Positions 1 to 8,749 of a DNA stretch of 64,000 bases are shown here, piece by piece. Numbering within the stretch: position 1 is the stretch's first letter; the number at the start of each line of letters is the position of its first letter. Origin of the DNA: Spirochaetota bacterium (GTDB taxonomy: Bacteria; Spirochaetota; GWB1-36-13; JAKPDD01); the NCBI GenBank assembly GCA_029552945.1, contig JAKPDD010000043.1, forward strand, positions 70,516-134,515, in the 5' to 3' direction. The position numbers and the translations under genes are program-made. The notes below the pieces were generated by a model. It was not told the DNA's origin. It saw only the letters and a program-made list of their open reading frames with translations, and searched no databases.

Positions 1-1179
1 AATTTTATCAATATTTTGATAACTTTTTTCAATTTCTTGATTTATTTCTATACTATCTTCATCTATATAACCATCATATGAAATTATAGCAGCGTGAGAT
101 ATTATATTTTCTAATTCTCTTATGTTGCCAGGAAAGTCATATGATAATAATTTGTTAAGTGCTTTATCACTTATTCCTTTTACATTTATATTTTTTTCAA
201 TATTAAGTCTTTTTATAATAAATGTGATTATATCTTTGATATCTTCTTTTCTTTCTCTTAATGGTGGTATGTTTATTGGAAAAACATTTAAACGGTAGTA
301 TAGATCTTCTCTAAAATTACCTTTTTTTATCTCTTCCTTTAGATCTTTGTTTGTTGCTGCTATTATTCTTACATCTATTTTTATTGTTTTTTCTGAACCT
401 ACTGGTGTTATTTCAGATTCCTGAATTGCTCTTAATACTTTAACTTGTAAGTGTTGTGGCAACTCACCAACTTCATCAAGAAATAGAGTACCATTGTTTG
501 CAAGTAAAAACTTTCCTTTTTTATCTGAGTAAGCACCTGTAAAAGCACCTTTTGTATATCCAAATAGTTCACTTTCAAGAAGATTTTCAGGTATTGCCCC
601 ACAGTTTACTGCAACAAAAGGCATATTTTTTCTTCTACTGTAATAATGTATGGCTCTTGCAACTCTTTCTTTACCAACACCACTTTCCCCAGTTATTAGT
701 ACTGTTATATCCTTTTCTGCTATTTTTGCTATTTTTTTGTATACTTCCTGGATTTTTGCTGACTTACCTATTATAATATGTTTTTCTATAGCATCATTTT
801 TATTTATATTTTCAGTTTTCTGACTATCTATTTTTGAGTATATTACATTTTTTAATTCTTCAAAGTCAAATGGTTTTAATAAATATTCTGTTGCACCTTT
901 TTTTATTGCTTCTACTGCTGTTTCAAGGTCACCATGGGCTGTAATTATTATAATTGGGACATCTATTTTGTTTTTTCTTATCTCTTCAAGAAATTGGAGC
1001 CCACTTTTACCAGGCATTTTTATATCAAGTATTATTATAGATATATCTTCTTTGTTTTTATTTAAAATTTTCTCGGCTTCTTCTGGTGAATAACATGATA
1101 ATATATCTAGGTCTTTGAATACTCTTTTAAATGAATAATGGAAGTTCTTTTCATCATCTACTAATAAAATTTTTTTCAT
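1..1179 (-). CDS. NtrC-family sigma-54-dependent response regulator, C-terminus cut by window edge
   Basis: Two-component activator of sigma-54 RNA polymerase. The frame is open for 393 codons from ATG 1179 to base 1. Residues 1-120 form a receiver domain with the DD pair at 8-9, phospho-acceptor D52 (LDIKMPG) and the conserved lysine in LLKPF. The AAA+ domain that follows has Walker A GESGVGKE, the sigma-54 contact loop GAFTGA and Walker B LFLDEV, then FPGNIRELEN. The Fis-type DNA-binding helix must lie beyond the left edge. It starts 8 bp after the dnaJ stop, so it is probably the last gene of the grpE-dnaK-dnaJ transcript. No partner kinase is visible. Confidence 0.93.
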   Translation of the reverse strand, partial: MKKILLVDDEKNFHYSFKRVFKDLDILSCYSPEEAEKILNKNKEDISIIILDIKMPGKSGLQFLEEIRKNKIDVPIIIITAHGDLETAVEAIKKGATEYLLKPFDFEELKNVIYSKIDSQKTENINKNDAIEKHIIIGKSAKIQEVYKKIAKIAEKDITVLITGESGVGKERVARAIHYYSRRKNMPFVAVNCGAIPENLLESELFGYTKGAFTGAYSDKKGKFLLANNGTLFLDEVGELPQHLQVKVLRAIQESEITPVGSEKTIKIDVRIIAATNKDLKEEIKKGNFREDLYYRLNVFPINIPPLRERKEDIKDIITFIIKRLNIEKNINVKGISDKALNKLLSYDFPGNIRELENIISHAAIISYDGYIDEDSIEINQEIEKSYQNIDKI

Positions 1180-1187
1180 AAAATTTT

Positions 1188-2288
1188 CTATTTATAAAGT
1201 TCTTTTTCAAGTTCAATAAGTAATGATTCAGCTCTACTGCTTATTTTTGATGGGATGTCAGCATCTATCTTAACATATAGGTCTCCTCTTCTTGATGAAC
1301 CTACTATAGGCATTCCCATGTTTGGTATTTTAAGTAGTGTACCTATACTTGTTCCCTTAGGTACTTTTAATGATACTATACTACCATTTATATTTTTTAT
1401 CTTTATTTCACCACCAAGTATAAGTTTTGTTATAGGTACTTTTGTTTCAATAAAAAGGTCAGCTCCCTTTCTTTCAAAGATGTTATGTGGTTTTATATGT
1501 ATATGTATGTATAGATCACCAGGCCTACCCCCACCTTTACCGTGTTCACCCTCACCTGATATTTTAAGTCTTGTTCCGTCCTCAACTCCCTCTGGTATTT
1601 TTACTTTAACTTCACGGGTTACATTTACAAATCCTGTTCCTTTACAAGTCTTACATGGATTTTTTATTATTGTCCCTTCACCATTACACTGAGGGCATGT
1701 CTGTCTTATTGTAAATAGACCCTGTGATAGAATAGTCTCACCTCTTCCACCACACCTGGGGCATGTTATTATATCGCCATCTCTTTCTGTACCCCTTCCA
1801 TTACATGTACCACATGTCTCTTTTCTATTGAGTTTTATTATCTTATTTGTACCATTGTATGCTTCTTCAAGTGTTATTTCTATTTCAATAAGTATATCAC
1901 GACCATCATATGTTTTTTTGTTTGACTTTTTTCTTTGTCTTGTTCCAAATATATCGCCTAAGTCTTCAAAAATATCTTCAAAGTCTTCAAAAAAGCTTGA
2001 GAATCCTCCAAAGCCTGAACTACCAAAGTCAAAACCTCTTCTGAAACCACCTGTATTATATCCATTATTAAAAGCAGCATGCCCAAACTGGTCATAAGCC
2101 TTTCTCTTTTGAGGGTCTTTAAGTACTTCGTAAGCCTCATTTATCTCTTTAAACTTTTGTTCAGCTTCTTTATTACCAGGATTCCTGTCAGGGTGATATT
2201 GCATTGCAAGTTTTCTGTAAGCTTTTTTTATTTCATCTTCACTCGCATTTTTGGATACACCCAGGATTTCATAATAATCTTTTGGCAT
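1188..2288 (-). CDS. dnaJ: Chaperone DnaJ (Hsp40)
   Basis: Co-chaperone that delivers substrates to DnaK and stimulates its ATPase, in the cytoplasm. The 366 residues show the full type I layout: J domain 1-70 with the HPD tripeptide at 32-34, a Gly/Phe-rich linker at about 70-110, four zinc-binding CxxCxGxG repeats ([32 protein letters not shown]), then the substrate-binding domains. Length is normal. It lies 88 bp downstream of dnaK, separated by a strong hairpin, and is followed after 8 bp by a response-regulator gene. Confidence 0.98.
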   Translation of the reverse strand: MPKDYYEILGVSKNASEDEIKKAYRKLAMQYHPDRNPGNKEAEQKFKEINEAYEVLKDPQKRKAYDQFGHAAFNNGYNTGGFRRGFDFGSSGFGGFSSFFEDFEDIFEDLGDIFGTRQRKKSNKKTYDGRDILIEIEITLEEAYNGTNKIIKLNRKETCGTCNGRGTERDGDIITCPRCGGRGETILSQGLFTIRQTCPQCNGEGTIIKNPCKTCKGTGFVNVTREVKVKIPEGVEDGTRLKISGEGEHGKGGGRPGDLYIHIHIKPHNIFERKGADLFIETKVPITKLILGGEIKIKNINGSIVSLKVPKGTSIGTLLKIPNMGMPIVGSSRRGDLYVKIDADIPSKISSRAESLLIELEKELYK

Positions 2289-2330
2289 GCTAACTCCTTA
2301 TGTCATTTAATAAAAAATAAATCCAGAATT

Positions 2331-2360
2331 ATGGGCAAAGTAGTGGTCTACCTTGCCCAT
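2331..2360 (-). promoter_or_regulatory. Intergenic RNA hairpin between dnaK and dnaJ
   Basis: Read on the minus strand, ATGGGCAAGGTAG (2360-2348) and CTACTTTGCCCAT (2343-2331) form a 13-bp stem around an ACCA loop, with one G-U pair. It is much more GC-rich than its surroundings. No immediate U-run follows; a T-rich patch begins about 8 nt further on. It could partially terminate, mark an mRNA processing point, or protect dnaK mRNA, giving DnaK in excess over DnaJ. The function is inferred. Confidence 0.6.
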
Positions 2361-2376
2361 TTTATACTTTTATAAA

Positions 2377-4275
2377 TTATTTTTTATCTTTATCATCCAT
2401 TACTTCGTAATCTGTTTCCATAACTTTTTCATCACTTTTTTGTTCCTGATTATAGTTTTGCTGCCCTGTATTGCCAACGTTTTGGTATATTAATTGAGAT
2501 AGTGCATGTGATTCTTTTGTAAGTTCGTTATAAGCATTCTCTATTCTTGTTTTGTCATCAGTTTCTATAGCATCCTTAACATTTTTTATAGCTGCCTCGA
2601 TTCTTGCTTTCAGTGAAGGATCAACTCTGTTTTCATTTTCTTTTAATATCTTTTCTGTTGTGTATGCAAGTGTATCAGCTTTATTCTTAAGTTCTACAAG
2701 TTCTTTTCTCTTTCTGTCTTCTTCAGCATGCATTTCTGCCTCTCTTATCATTTTCTGTATCTCATCTTCTGTTAATCCACTTGAAGCCTGTATTCTTATA
2801 CTTTGCTGTTTGCCTGTACCAAGGTCTTTTGCTGAAACATGAAGAATCCCGTTTGCATCTATATCAAAAGTTACTTCTATCTGTGGAATTCCTCTTGGTG
2901 CAGGTGGTATTCCAATAAGGTCAAAACTTCCTATCAATTTATTATGAGCAGCTATTTCTCTTTCTCCTTGGTATACTCTTATAGATACTGCACTCTGGTT
3001 ATCTTCAGCAGTTGTAAATATTTGACTCTTTTTAGTAGGTATTGTTGTATTTCTTTCTATTATTTTAGTAAATACCCCACCTAATGTCTCAATACCAAGA
3101 GATAATGGTGTTACGTCAAGCAATAGAATATCTTTAACTTCACCAGCAAGAACACCAGCTTGAATTGCTGCACCTACTGCAACAACTTCATCAGGGTTAA
3201 TTTTTTTTGATGGTTCTTTTCCAAATATTTCTTTTGCTATTTCTTGAACTTTTGGTATTCTTGTTGAACCACCTACTAATAGTACTTCATCTATATCTTT
3301 TGGTGATAAACCAGCATCTTTTAAAGCTTTATAGCATGGTTCTTTTAATCTCTCAAGTATGTTTGCAACTATTCTTTCAAACTGTGCTCTTGTTAAAGTT
3401 TTGTTTATCTGTAATGGCTTACCATCTTTTGAAGCTATGAATGGTAGATTTATCTGTGTTGATTGAAGGTTTGAAAGCTCTTTTTTTGCTCTCTCAGCAG
3501 CATCTTTTAATCTTTGCATAGCAACAGGGTCTGTTGAAAGGTCAATACCATTTTCTTTTTTAAACTCGTCAACAAGCCAATCCATTATTGCCTGGTCAAG
3601 GTCATCACCACCAAGGTGTGTGTCTCCATTTGTTGATTTTACTTCAAATACTCCGTCTCCGAGTTCAAGTATTGATATATCGAATGTACCACCACCAAAG
3701 TCAAATACTGCGACTTTTATATTCTGGTTTTTTTTGTCAAGTCCATAAGCAAGTGCAGCCGCAGTAGGTTCATTAAGGATTCTCATTACTTCAAGACCTG
3801 CAATTCTTCCTGCATCTTTTGTTGCCTGTCTTTGTGCATCATTAAAGTAAGCTGGCACTGTTATTACTGCTTTTTCTATTTTTTCACCTAAGAAGCTTTC
3901 AGCAGCCTCTTTTAATTTTTTCAATACCATTGCAGATATTTGTGGTGGTGCAAAGTCTCCTGCTCTTGTTTTTACTCTTACATCTCCATTAGGTCCCTGA
4001 ATTACATCGTATGGTACTGTTTTTATTTCTGATCCTACTTCAGCATATTTTCTTCCCATAAATCTTTTTATTGATCTTATTGTGTTTTTAGGGTTTGTTA
4101 TCATTTGGTTTTTAGCCTGTTGCCCTACAAGTATTTCACCATTTTCAGTAAAGGCAACTACAGAAGGTGTTAATCTATCACCTTCTTGATTTGGGATAAC
4201 CTCTGGTTCATTACCCATTATTACAGCAACAACAGAGTTTGTTGTACCAAGGTCAATTCCTATTATCTTTCCCAT
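2377..4275 (-). CDS. dnaK: Chaperone DnaK (Hsp70)
   Basis: ATP-dependent protein-folding chaperone. Its 632 residues begin with the nucleotide-binding signature [10 protein letters not shown] and include [10 protein letters not shown] and [14 protein letters not shown]. The substrate-binding domain follows from about residue 385 ([14 protein letters not shown]). The tail ends in acidic, charged residues (MDDKDKK), usual for bacterial DnaK. The start is set by GGAGAGG a few bases before ATG 4275. It is second in the grpE-dnaK-dnaJ operon. Confidence 0.99.
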   Translation of the reverse strand: MGKIIGIDLGTTNSVVAVIMGNEPEVIPNQEGDRLTPSVVAFTENGEILVGQQAKNQMITNPKNTIRSIKRFMGRKYAEVGSEIKTVPYDVIQGPNGDVRVKTRAGDFAPPQISAMVLKKLKEAAESFLGEKIEKAVITVPAYFNDAQRQATKDAGRIAGLEVMRILNEPTAAALAYGLDKKNQNIKVAVFDFGGGTFDISILELGDGVFEVKSTNGDTHLGGDDLDQAIMDWLVDEFKKENGIDLSTDPVAMQRLKDAAERAKKELSNLQSTQINLPFIASKDGKPLQINKTLTRAQFERIVANILERLKEPCYKALKDAGLSPKDIDEVLLVGGSTRIPKVQEIAKEIFGKEPSKKINPDEVVAVGAAIQAGVLAGEVKDILLLDVTPLSLGIETLGGVFTKIIERNTTIPTKKSQIFTTAEDNQSAVSIRVYQGEREIAAHNKLIGSFDLIGIPPAPRGIPQIEVTFDIDANGILHVSAKDLGTGKQQSIRIQASSGLTEDEIQKMIREAEMHAEEDRKRKELVELKNKADTLAYTTEKILKENENRVDPSLKARIEAAIKNVKDAIETDDKTRIENAYNELTKESHALSQLIYQNVGNTGQQNYNQEQKSDEKVMETDYEVMDDKDKK

Positions 4276-4339
4276 TTTATCCTCTCCTATTATTTTTATT
4301 TATGTGAAAAAAGATTATTTACAACTCTTATTATTTAAC

Positions 4340-4999
4340 TTATTTTTTTTCTTCATTTTCTTTTTCTTCTACTTTTTTTTCTTTTGGTGTACCAACTCCA
4401 ACTTTACCTATTCTTATTACTTTTTCTCCCATTATGTATGGTTTTTCTATCTCCTCTACTACTATTATTTTATCATAGTCACCTTCTTTCTGATAAAGTG
4501 CATTGTGTATTTTTGGATCAAACTCTTTTCCAATTGAATCTATTGGTTTTACATTATAATTACTTGATAGTATACTTAAAAACATATCTTTTATTAGTGA
4601 TATTCCATTTAATAGTGCATCTATATCTTTTGTCTCTTTAGCAGCATTTATAGCCCTCTCAAGGTTATCTATTATTGGTAGAAAGTCTAATATTATTTTT
4701 TCGGAGAGTATCTGATTAAGTACCTTTTTTTCCTCGATTGTTCTCTTTCTTAAATTATCAAAGTCAGCTACTTTTCTTTTTATAAGTTCTTCATACTCTT
4801 TTAGTTTTGTTTCAAGTTCCTGAATCTTTGTTATAATTTCATCATTTTTATTTTCTTCTTTTTTATTATCTTTTTCATCAGTATTATTCTCATCTATACT
4901 ATTTTTTTCATCTAGTTTTTTTTCATTATTCAAATTATCCTCCATTAATACTTCGGAATTGTTTTTAGTATTATCTTTTTTTATACTCTCTTTATCCAT
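4340..4999 (-). CDS. grpE: Nucleotide exchange factor GrpE
   Basis: Releases ADP from DnaK. Of 219 residues, the first 60 are low-complexity, Asn/Glu/Lys-rich and probably disordered. A long helix follows (about 60-100, ELETKLKEYEELIKRKVADF), and the beta domain carries the family-like stretch GKEFDPKIHNALYQKEG and the terminal VRIGKVGVGTPK-type strand. The start ATG 4999 has a very strong GGGAGGGGG site. It is first in the hsp operon; a sigma-54-like element lies about 37 bp upstream, and I see no CIRCE (HrcA) operator. Confidence 0.96.
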   Translation of the reverse strand: MDKESIKKDNTKNNSEVLMEDNLNNEKKLDEKNSIDENNTDEKDNKKEENKNDEIITKIQELETKLKEYEELIKRKVADFDNLRKRTIEEKKVLNQILSEKIILDFLPIIDNLERAINAAKETKDIDALLNGISLIKDMFLSILSSNYNVKPIDSIGKEFDPKIHNALYQKEGDYDKIIVVEEIEKPYIMGEKVIRIGKVGVGTPKEKKVEEKENEEKK

Positions 5000-5035
5000 A
5001 ATCCCCCTCCCTGATGTTTTTTAATAAACTCTACA

Positions 5036-5051
5036 GCAAAAAAAATGCCAA
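5036..5051 (-). promoter_or_regulatory. Candidate sigma-54 (-24/-12) promoter of grpE-dnaK-dnaJ
   Basis: Minus-strand sequence TTGGCATTTTTTTTGCT, reading from 5051, has GG and GC separated by exactly 10 bases, as in the sigma-54 consensus TGGCAC-N5-TTGC. The GC dinucleotide (5037-5036) would place transcription start near 5024, about 25 bp before grpE. The same TTGGCA could instead be a sigma-70 -35 box with a weak TTTATT -10 box after 17 bp. rpoN and an NtrC-type activator are both in this window. Confidence 0.5.
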
Positions 5052-5120
5052 CTTTTGAGAAATAAAAAAGGCTTTAAAAACGATAAAGAAAATAAAATTT
5101 TAACTTTAAAATTTTAAAAG

Positions 5121-5161
5121 AGGTGTTATATGTTTAATTTTGACTACACCATATAACACCT
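5121..5161 (-). terminator. Rho-independent terminator after leuB-like gene
   Basis: AGGTGTTATATG (minus strand 5161-5150) pairs perfectly with CATATAACACCT (5132-5121) over 12 bp, with a 17-nt loop, followed by CTTTTAAAATTTT on the minus strand. It separates the serC-serA-leuB transcript from the heat-shock operon. Confidence 0.75.
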
Positions 5162-5178
5162 TGTATCAAAAGGAAACA

Positions 5179-6237
5179 TTATATGCTATCTGCTATCATG
5201 TCTCCGATTTCTGTTGTAGAATATCCCATTTTGCCGGCTGCCATTGACTTCATTTTTAATATTGTTTTTTGTACAGATTCTTCTATCTTTTTAGCCATTT
5301 CAACTTCACCTAAATGTTCCATCATCATTTTACCTGCAAGTATAGCAGCTATAGGGTTTATAACATTTTTACCAGTATATTTAGGAGCTGAACCACCTAT
5401 TGGTTCAAACATTGATACACCTTCTGGGTTAATATTTCCTCCTGCTGCAACACCAAGCCCTCCACCTACAACAGCACCAAGGTCGGTTATTATATCACCA
5501 AACATATTGTCGGTTACTATAACATCAAACCATTCAGGATTTTTTACCATCCACATTGTTATAGCATCAACATGGGCGTAATCTGTTTTTATGTCTGGAT
5601 AATTTTTAGCTATCTCGTTAAATACTCTTTCCCATAATCCAAACGCATAGGTTAAAACATTAGTTTTTCCACAGAGTGTAAGCTGTTTCTTTTTACTATT
5701 TCTTTTTTTTGTATATTCAAAAGCGTATTTTATACACCTTTCAACGCCAAACCTTGTGTTTATTGACTCTTGTATTGCAACCTCATATTGAGTACCTTCT
5801 CTTAATATTCCACCACCACCTGCGTATAAGCCCTCAGTGTTTTCTCTTATTACAACAAAGTCTATATCTTCAGGCCCTTTGTCTTTTATTGGCGTTTCAA
5901 CATTTTGATATAATTTTACAGGTCTTAAGTTTATATATTGATCAAGTGCAAATCTCATTTTTAGTAGTATCCCTCTTTCCAAGATACCTGGTTTTACATC
6001 AGGGCTTCCTATTGCACCAAGATATATTGCATCAAACTTTTTTAAGTCTTCTATTGCAGAATCAGGGAGCGTTTCTCCTGTTTTTAAATATCTTTTTGCA
6101 CCAAAATCAAACTCTGTAAACTCAATTTTTACACCAAATTTAGGAGCAGCAGCGTTAAGTACTTTTATACCTTCTCTTATTACCTCAGGTCCTGTACCAT
6201 CTCCGCCTATAACTGCTATTTTATAGTTTTTTGACAT
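5179..6237 (-). CDS. leuB: 3-isopropylmalate dehydrogenase-type beta-decarboxylating dehydrogenase
   Basis: NAD-dependent oxidative decarboxylase of the isocitrate/isopropylmalate family. The 352 residues fit IPMDH length. It has the N-terminal GGDGTGPEV, the substrate-binding stretch LLKMRFALDQYINLRP, RENTEGLYAG, and the metal/cofactor segment TDNMFGDIITDLGA. The LERGILLKMRF context resembles actinobacterial-type LeuB rather than isocitrate dehydrogenase. No leuA/leuC/leuD is nearby; instead it follows serA by 9 bp, so a related substrate such as malate or tartrate cannot be excluded. It is last in the serC-serA operon. Confidence 0.8.
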   Translation of the reverse strand: MSKNYKIAVIGGDGTGPEVIREGIKVLNAAAPKFGVKIEFTEFDFGAKRYLKTGETLPDSAIEDLKKFDAIYLGAIGSPDVKPGILERGILLKMRFALDQYINLRPVKLYQNVETPIKDKGPEDIDFVVIRENTEGLYAGGGGILREGTQYEVAIQESINTRFGVERCIKYAFEYTKKRNSKKKQLTLCGKTNVLTYAFGLWERVFNEIAKNYPDIKTDYAHVDAITMWMVKNPEWFDVIVTDNMFGDIITDLGAVVGGGLGVAAGGNINPEGVSMFEPIGGSAPKYTGKNVINPIAAILAGKMMMEHLGEVEMAKKIEESVQKTILKMKSMAAGKMGYSTTEIGDMIADSI

Positions 6238-6246
6238 AATAAACTC

Positions 6247-7419
6247 CTATTTTATAAATCTTAATTTTATTACTTCTTTTATTTGATCAAATTGATTCTC
6301 TATATTTTTATTTAAGCTACCTTTTTTTACATCTATAAGAGTATATGCAAATTCACCTTTACTCTTATTTATTAAGTCCTCTATATTTATACTGTTATCA
6401 CTTAGTATTTTACTAAACTGTCTTACCATATCTGGCACATTTTTGTGTAATATACATATTCTCTCTTCTGATTCATTAAAAGCCATAAATACATCAGGGT
6501 AGTTAACAGAGTTTTTAATATTACCTGTCTCAAGGTATTCTATAATCTGGTTAGCAGCCATTATTGCACAATTTTCTTCAGCCTCCGGCGTTGATGCACC
6601 CAAGTGTGGTATTGGGACAACATTTTTTTTACCTAAAACTTTTTCGTTAGGAAAATCTGTTACATAACATGCAACTTTACCTGCCTCCAATGCTTCAACA
6701 AGTTCTTCCTCTTTAACAATTGCTGCTCTTGAGAAGTTTAAGATTCTTACACCATCTTTCATTAAGGCTACTGTCTTTTTGTTTATCATGCCTTTTGTAG
6801 AATCAGTCGCAGGTACATGTAAAGATATATAATCAGAGTTTTTATATACTTCATCCAGTGTTAATGCTCTTTTTACTTGTCTTGATAAAGCCCAAGCAGC
6901 TTCAACAGAGATGTAAGGGTCATATCCTATAACATCCATTCCAAGCTCAACAGCAGCATTTGCAACTAAAACACCTATAGCACCTAATCCTATAACTCCT
7001 AATGTTTTACCCATTATTTCTGGGCCCTCAAACTTTGATTTATTTTTTTCAACAGCATCTTCTACATTTTCATTTTTTCCAAGTAATGACTTTGTCCATT
7101 CAATTCCTTCTACAACCTTTCTTGATGCAAGTAATAATCCTAATATTGCAAGTTCTTTTACTGCATTTGCGTTTGCCCCAGGTGTATTGAAGACAACAAT
7201 ACCTTTCTCAGCACATTTTTGTACAGGTATATTGTTTACTCCAGCACCAGCTCTTGCTATTGCAAGTAGTGATTCTGGAAACTCTGTATTATGTAAATCC
7301 TGGCTTCTTACTATTATAGCATCATAGTCAGATAATTTATCAGATACTGTATAACCTTTTTGTTTAAAAATCCCAAGACCTTTTTCAGATATTTTATTGA
7401 ATGTCTGTATCTTGAACAT
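6247..7419 (-). CDS. serA: D-3-phosphoglycerate dehydrogenase
   Basis: Oxidises 3-phosphoglycerate to 3-phosphohydroxypyruvate, the first step of serine synthesis. The 390 residues show the D-2-hydroxyacid dehydrogenase fold: RAGAGVNNIPV, Rossmann glycine motif LGVIGLGAIGVLVANAA, NFSRAAIV, and the catalytic histidine in PHLGASTPEAEEN. The last 80 residues resemble a short ACT-type regulatory domain. SerC is immediately upstream (11 bp), confirming the pathway. Start ATG 7419 is preceded by AAGGGGGA. Confidence 0.93.
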   Translation of the reverse strand: MFKIQTFNKISEKGLGIFKQKGYTVSDKLSDYDAIIVRSQDLHNTEFPESLLAIARAGAGVNNIPVQKCAEKGIVVFNTPGANANAVKELAILGLLLASRKVVEGIEWTKSLLGKNENVEDAVEKNKSKFEGPEIMGKTLGVIGLGAIGVLVANAAVELGMDVIGYDPYISVEAAWALSRQVKRALTLDEVYKNSDYISLHVPATDSTKGMINKKTVALMKDGVRILNFSRAAIVKEEELVEALEAGKVACYVTDFPNEKVLGKKNVVPIPHLGASTPEAEENCAIMAANQIIEYLETGNIKNSVNYPDVFMAFNESEERICILHKNVPDMVRQFSKILSDNSINIEDLINKSKGEFAYTLIDVKKGSLNKNIENQFDQIKEVIKLRFIK

Positions 7420-7430
7420 TTTAATCCCCC

Positions 7431-8516
7431 TTATTTATTTTTCTTTGCAAAGTCATTCATAAATTCAGCAAGTTTTTGGCAACCCTCAATTGGCATAGCA
7501 TTGTATATTGAAGCTCTCATTCCACCAACTGACCTATGTCCCTTTAATCCAACAAGTCCTATTGCTGTTGCTTCTTTATCAAATTTACCTTCTAAGTCTT
7601 TATTTGCAAGTGTGAACGTTATGTTCATAAGTGACCTACTATCTTTCTGTGCATGCCCTTTATAGAAACCATTTGAATTGTCAATAGCATCATATATAAT
7701 CTTTGCTTTTTCCTCATTTATCTCTTTTATCTTTTTTATACCACCAATATTTTTTAACCATTTTGCTACTAAGCCAACCATATATATAGCAAATACTGGT
7801 GGAGTATTATAAAGAGAGTCATTTTTTTCATGGGTTGTATATTTTAGCATTGTTGGTAATTCTTTTGGTACTCTTGCTAAAAGGTCTTCTCTTATTATTA
7901 CTAGGGTAACACCAGCAGGCCCTAAGTTTTTTTGAGCACCAGCGTATATTAATCCAATATTTTTAAAGTCTATTGGATAAGATAGAGCATCAGATGACAT
8001 ATCCATTACTAAAGGTATACCGTTTGTTTCAGGTAAGTAATGCCACTGTGTACCAAATATTGTATTGTTTGTAGTTATGTGAACATATGCAGCATCTTTT
8101 GAGAATTGAAGTTCTGATGGTTTAGGTACTCTATCGTAGTTTGTTTCTTTACTTGTGTATACAACATTTGTTTTCTTTTTTAAAATATTAGCCTCTTCAA
8201 GTGCTTTTTCTGACCATGTTCCTGTTATTACATAGTCTACTGTCTTTTCTCCTGCCAGATTCATTGGTACCATAAAAAACTGGCTACTTGCCCCACCTTG
8301 AAGGAATAATATCTTATAGTTGTCTGGTATTCCCCATAACTCTTTTATAGTATTTTTTGTTTCCTGGAGCATAGCCTCAGCTTCTTTTGACCTATGGCTT
8401 ATTTCTAATATTGACATTCCAGTATTTTTGTAATTTAAAAACTCAGCCTGTGCCTCTTTTAATGCCTCTAATGGCAGTACTGCAGGGCCAGGATTAAAAT
8501 TGAATACTCTTTCCAT
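7431..8516 (-). CDS. serC: Phosphoserine aminotransferase
   Basis: PLP enzyme converting 3-phosphohydroxypyruvate to phosphoserine. The 361 residues begin with the family opening FNFNPGPAVLP, continue with LLFLQGGASSQFFMVPMNL-type cofactor-loop residues, and contain the PLP lysine in YAGAQKNLGPAG. The tail has RSVGGMRASIYNAMP, typical of SerC. It is first in the serC-serA-leuB operon and divergent from uvrA; its ribosome site is AAGGAAGG. Confidence 0.96.
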   Translation of the reverse strand: MERVFNFNPGPAVLPLEALKEAQAEFLNYKNTGMSILEISHRSKEAEAMLQETKNTIKELWGIPDNYKILFLQGGASSQFFMVPMNLAGEKTVDYVITGTWSEKALEEANILKKKTNVVYTSKETNYDRVPKPSELQFSKDAAYVHITTNNTIFGTQWHYLPETNGIPLVMDMSSDALSYPIDFKNIGLIYAGAQKNLGPAGVTLVIIREDLLARVPKELPTMLKYTTHEKNDSLYNTPPVFAIYMVGLVAKWLKNIGGIKKIKEINEEKAKIIYDAIDNSNGFYKGHAQKDSRSLMNITFTLANKDLEGKFDKEATAIGLVGLKGHRSVGGMRASIYNAMPIEGCQKLAEFMNDFAKKNK

Positions 8517-8749
8517 TTTTTACCTTCCTTTTAATTTATTTTTTTCTATTTTTTTTCAAGGTTTAGTGTTTAAAATTTATTAAATCAATTAAATGAATTT
8601 TAATTAAAAATTTTATTTGACAAAAAAGATTTATGTATTTAGTGAAAATGAAAAATTAAAAGTTTTTTATTATTTTCAAACTATTATAATTAGATAGGAT
8701 TAGTAAATTTTAAAACTAAAAATCTCTTTTAATTCTTTGGAGAAAAATT
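8517..8749. promoter_or_regulatory. Divergent serC/uvrA promoter region
   Basis: This 233-bp AT-rich gap must hold both divergent promoters. On the plus strand a perfect TATAAT lies at 8685-8690, about 60 bp before uvrA, without a good -35 box; TTGACA is present upstream near 8617. I see no LexA-type palindrome or other operator. Assignments are tentative. Confidence 0.35.

Noticed and set aside
1255-1692. Plus-strand open frame of 145 codons opposite dnaJ
   Set aside because: It lies antisense to clearly conserved dnaJ sequence and has no ribosome site or recognisable protein character.
2552-2842. Plus-strand frame opposite dnaK
   Set aside because: Ser/Ile-rich mirror of the conserved DnaK C-terminal coding sequence; a shadow of codon use.
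4996-5178. CIRCE/HrcA operator at grpE
   Set aside because: No TTAGCACTC-N9-GAGTGCTAA-like repeat; the only strong palindrome (5121-5161) is followed by a T-run and fits a terminator.
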